Assembly: GCA_946186895.1 (NCBI GenBank)
Contig: CAMHOW010000022.1
Span: 1 to 35,699 of the forward strand
Length of the DNA stretch: 35,699 bases
Source of the DNA: an uncultured Fibrobacter sp.
GTDB lineage: Bacteria; Fibrobacterota; Fibrobacteria; Fibrobacterales; Fibrobacteraceae
Direction: 5' to 3'
The notes below the pieces were generated by a model. That model had not been told where the DNA came from. It searched no databases and saw nothing but the letters and a program-made list of their open reading frames with translations. A program made the translations under genes and the position numbers. Shown one piece after another: positions 33,384 to 35,699 of the stretch (positions are counted from its first letter, which is position 1; each line of letters begins with the position of its first letter).

Positions 33384-35135
33384 CTAATCTTTTATACAAC
33401 GGACAGAAAAACCGTCCTGCTTATTTTCGATGGAATTCTGACTTATGTAGACATTGTTATAGTACAGCCTCATGACACCCGAATATTTACGATCAATCTC
33501 TGTAGAACTCCAGAAAATCGCATAACTGCCCTCTTTATCATACCCTCCGCCAACTCCTCGATTGCCAGCAGGCAGCGCCGAAAAGGAATACATGTCCATA
33601 CCGGTGCCATTTCTTATCCAACCACTGGTGGATTTCAACTTTACTCCCGCATGGTCGCCAACGGCCGTAATCAAGGCATTGAATTCATCATTACTTGGCA
33701 GGTGCCAGCCCTTGGGGCAGATGCCCCGCACCAAGGTCGCTGAGCCCGCCGAAGCGACGCTACAAGTCTCGCCATAGCCGCAACCCTTGCCGTTCGTACT
33801 CCACTCACCCACGCTGTCCATGGCTGCCGCCCAGGTATATAGGCGACCATACTTGGCGCAATTATCCGATTCATCATCATAGCACCAGCTGTTATCCGTC
33901 TTGTAGTTCAGGTTCTCCGCCATCCACACCTGAGAATAACCGCTTTCGGCAGGGGCGATAACCACGGCCCTGTATGTTTTACCATCTCGTAAATCCGTAA
34001 GTACGCCCGTAGTTTCATCGTAGGTGCTACCGGCGCTATTATTGACTGTTTGTGAACTATTAGAACTGCCGCCACTGTTCGAAGAATTACTTTCGTCTTC
34101 ACCGTCCGTTGTGACAGCACGGCCAGAGGAATGTGTTGGGCATAAGCCGCCAGGCATGTCGACACCATCTCCATAACTATTGTTGACTTCGCCTAACTGA
34201 GCGAGTTTCACTTTAGCGGAGAATTTGGCGATATAGCCTCCTATACCCGCCTGACGAGTCTCCGTGTTCCCCCATGCAATGAGAGTAATCGGCATAGATG
34301 AACAATCCTTACCACCGAAGTATTCTTTACCAAACTTCTGCTTGTTGATCTCGTCCAGGCAGTAGATTTTGCTGCTGTCGCTAGCAACAAAGTTGCCGAG
34401 ATTGGTATAAAATTTCACTTCATATTGCAGATACACATCTGACAATGCTTCAGGGTGGTAACTAAAAAACTTTTTAGTCACAGTATCCTTTCTCATCAAG
34501 GAGGACATATCTAAAACAAAGCCAAACGTATTTGGGTAACGTTTCGCAAATCCTTCTCTATTCCAATACTCGGAGAAACCGCCCACAAAAATATCAGGGA
34601 CATTTTTATCATTTCTGTCAAAATCATCTGAAGATGTTCGCAGCGTAGCAGTAACGGAAGTTCCCGAAATTTTGAGAGTAGATTCAGTAACCGAGCCATC
34701 ACTACATTGCGTCCCCTCTTTGGAATTGTGGAAACACGGAATAGATTTCCATGTCCCCTGCAAACTACCGGACTTTCCTCCCAAATACATTTGGCCAACT
34801 CTATCCTCATTTGTAGAATCATCGGCTACGTCTTTGTAGAGAATCAACGTATCACCCAAAAACTCGTAACTATACGAATCTCTGCCGATATCCCACTCCA
34901 CGATATTTTGCAAAAAGTTTGTATCTAACGAGACACACCGTTCTTCTCCGTCTCCATAAACAATTGTGAATTTTTGCTGTTCCTCGTCCAAAACGAGGCG
35001 TCCTTCATTGGAACCTCCCTTTTTGAAATCCAGATCGTCCATGCCCGCATTATTACCCGAGTCGCTGCCGCAGGCGGCGAGGAAAGCACTCAGAATGATT
35101 GAGACACTTACGACCGTTAACTTAGATTTTCTCAT
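33384..35135 (-). CDS. FISUMP-domain lipoprotein with a large N-terminal extension
   Basis: A 583-residue protein with lipidated Cys22 (LAAC). AGGTGG lies about six bases before the ATG. Residues about 35-345 are an unrecognised, probably beta-rich region. A short Ser/Asn linker (about 350-372) precedes the FISUMP domain (DLRDGKTYRAVVI, VWMAENLNYKT, GICPKGWHLPS, ending SVRCIKD). It is the first gene of a two-gene operon with the shorter FISUMP lipoprotein. The N-terminal region is unlike that of the other two FISUMP proteins in the window, while the FISUMP part is shared, which fits modular exchange of N-terminal domains. Confidence 0.85.
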   Translation of the reverse strand: MRKSKLTVVSVSIILSAFLAACGSDSGNNAGMDDLDFKKGGSNEGRLVLDEEQQKFTIVYGDGEERCVSLDTNFLQNIVEWDIGRDSYSYEFLGDTLILYKDVADDSTNEDRVGQMYLGGKSGSLQGTWKSIPCFHNSKEGTQCSDGSVTESTLKISGTSVTATLRTSSDDFDRNDKNVPDIFVGGFSEYWNREGFAKRYPNTFGFVLDMSSLMRKDTVTKKFFSYHPEALSDVYLQYEVKFYTNLGNFVASDSSKIYCLDEINKQKFGKEYFGGKDCSSMPITLIAWGNTETRQAGIGGYIAKFSAKVKLAQLGEVNNSYGDGVDMPGGLCPTHSSGRAVTTDGEDESNSSNSGGSSNSSQTVNNSAGSTYDETTGVLTDLRDGKTYRAVVIAPAESGYSQVWMAENLNYKTDNSWCYDDESDNCAKYGRLYTWAAAMDSVGEWSTNGKGCGYGETCSVASAGSATLVRGICPKGWHLPSNDEFNALITAVGDHAGVKLKSTSGWIRNGTGMDMYSFSALPAGNRGVGGGYDKEGSYAIFWSSTEIDRKYSGVMRLYYNNVYISQNSIENKQDGFSVRCIKD

Positions 35136-35209
35136 TTTTAACCACCTTTTGTATTGTCACCGGCAAATTCGTCAAAATAAATCTTGTAGAACTCGCGATA
35201 GGCTGTTTT

Positions 35210-35699
35210 CTATCGCAAACTCATTTTTTTGATTTTACTCATCACTTTATTTTCAATTTTCTTAAATGTCTCTTCTATTTTTTCACACACTTCTTTTTCA
35301 AGTTCATCATCACTTAGTTCGTCATAACATTGTTCCAAACCATCTATTTTTTCTGTCAAGACTCCCCAACATTTCCAATTGCTTCTTGCCTTTTTTTCGC
35401 TAATTTTTTCACCAATTCTTCCAAGCCTTTTATATATTTGGCTCTCCGCTTCATCAGCACAAAACACCAACTTAATTGTATTCATTGATCTTTTTTGAAT
35501 TTCATAGTAACAACACCTTAACTTATCCGCATCATCTATAGAAATACCCCTAAAAACATTCTTAAACAGTTCTTCTGTGGCGAATAAAAGCGTGGAAGCC
35601 GTACTTCGATTGAATTTCTTCTTTTTTTCTTTCTTCTTCTATTTTTCTTTGTCTTTCTTCTTCTTCTTTTTGTGCTTGTAATCTTTTTCTTTCTTCTTC
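35210..35699 (-). pseudogene. AT-rich gene of unknown function, apparently frameshifted and cut by the window edge
   Basis: One frame is open from the right edge to a stop at 35562-35564 and codes a Glu/Lys/Arg-rich coil (EEERKRLQAQKEEEE). A second frame, +1 to the first, is open from 35638 to the stop at 35210 and continues with normal-looking sequence (STASTLLFATEELFKN, then ADEAESQIYKRLGR). The two overlap across a run of seven A's on the coding strand (35622-35628). Removing one A would join them into a single protein. An ATG at 35485 could start a 91-residue product alone, but the open frame upstream looks coding. Possible explanations are a true frameshift, slippage at the A tract, or a sequencing error. 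A hairpin overlaps the stop (35195-35216). No family is recognised. Confidence 0.5.

Overview
The window looks like chromosome from a Fibrobacter-type (Fibrobacterota) fibrolytic gut bacterium. The support is two family-9 glycoside hydrolases, three lipoproteins ending in the Fibrobacter paralogous FISUMP domain, a TIGR02147-type regulator (a family named from Fibrobacter succinogenes), serine-rich linkers, and GC-rich housekeeping genes with AT-rich spacers. This assignment rests on recognised families only; no database was searched.

Layout. 1-1.6 kb: 3' end of a biotin-dependent carboxyltransferase (pyruvate/oxaloacetate type). 1.6-12.2 kb, all minus strand: a small lipoprotein, a two-gene operon of secreted beta-sandwich proteins (one with an alpha/beta-hydrolase nucleophile elbow), and a 1873-residue GH9 protein with a long GLUG-like repeat region. 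12.4-17.3 kb, plus strand: membrane glycosyltransferase 2, DNA topoisomerase III (topB) and a GH3/NagZ-like protein. 17.3-18.5 kb, minus: DnaQ-like exonuclease and a small exported protein. 18.6-23.6 kb, plus: glutamyl-Q tRNA(Asp) synthetase (gluQ) and a 1374-residue DUF4011-helicase-Vsr-DUF3320 protein whose catalytic motifs appear eroded. 23.6-26.0 kb, minus: a tight operon of a PqqD-like (RRE) protein, an ABC exporter and a SPOR protein. 26.2-28.1 kb: a second GH9. 28.4-31.2 kb: TIGR02147 regulator with a FISUMP lipoprotein. 31.4-32.3 kb: Rpn/PD-(D/E)XK transposase-like nuclease. 32.4-35.1 kb, minus: two tandem FISUMP lipoproteins. 35.2 kb to the edge: an AT-rich gene that appears frameshifted.

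How it fits together. The GH9 enzymes and the hydrolase/beta-sandwich pair fit surface or secreted plant-polysaccharide degradation. The FISUMP lipoproteins are probable surface proteins of unknown role. From about 30.2 kb to the right edge the DNA is visibly AT-richer and carries accessory genes. The most unusual items are the apparent triple pseudoenzyme at 19.5-23.6 kb, the RRE-ABC-SPOR operon with no visible precursor peptide, the adhesin-like GH9 fusion, a lipoprotein gene that looks chimeric, and a small dispersed repeat that contains the GH3 start codon and flanks gluQ.
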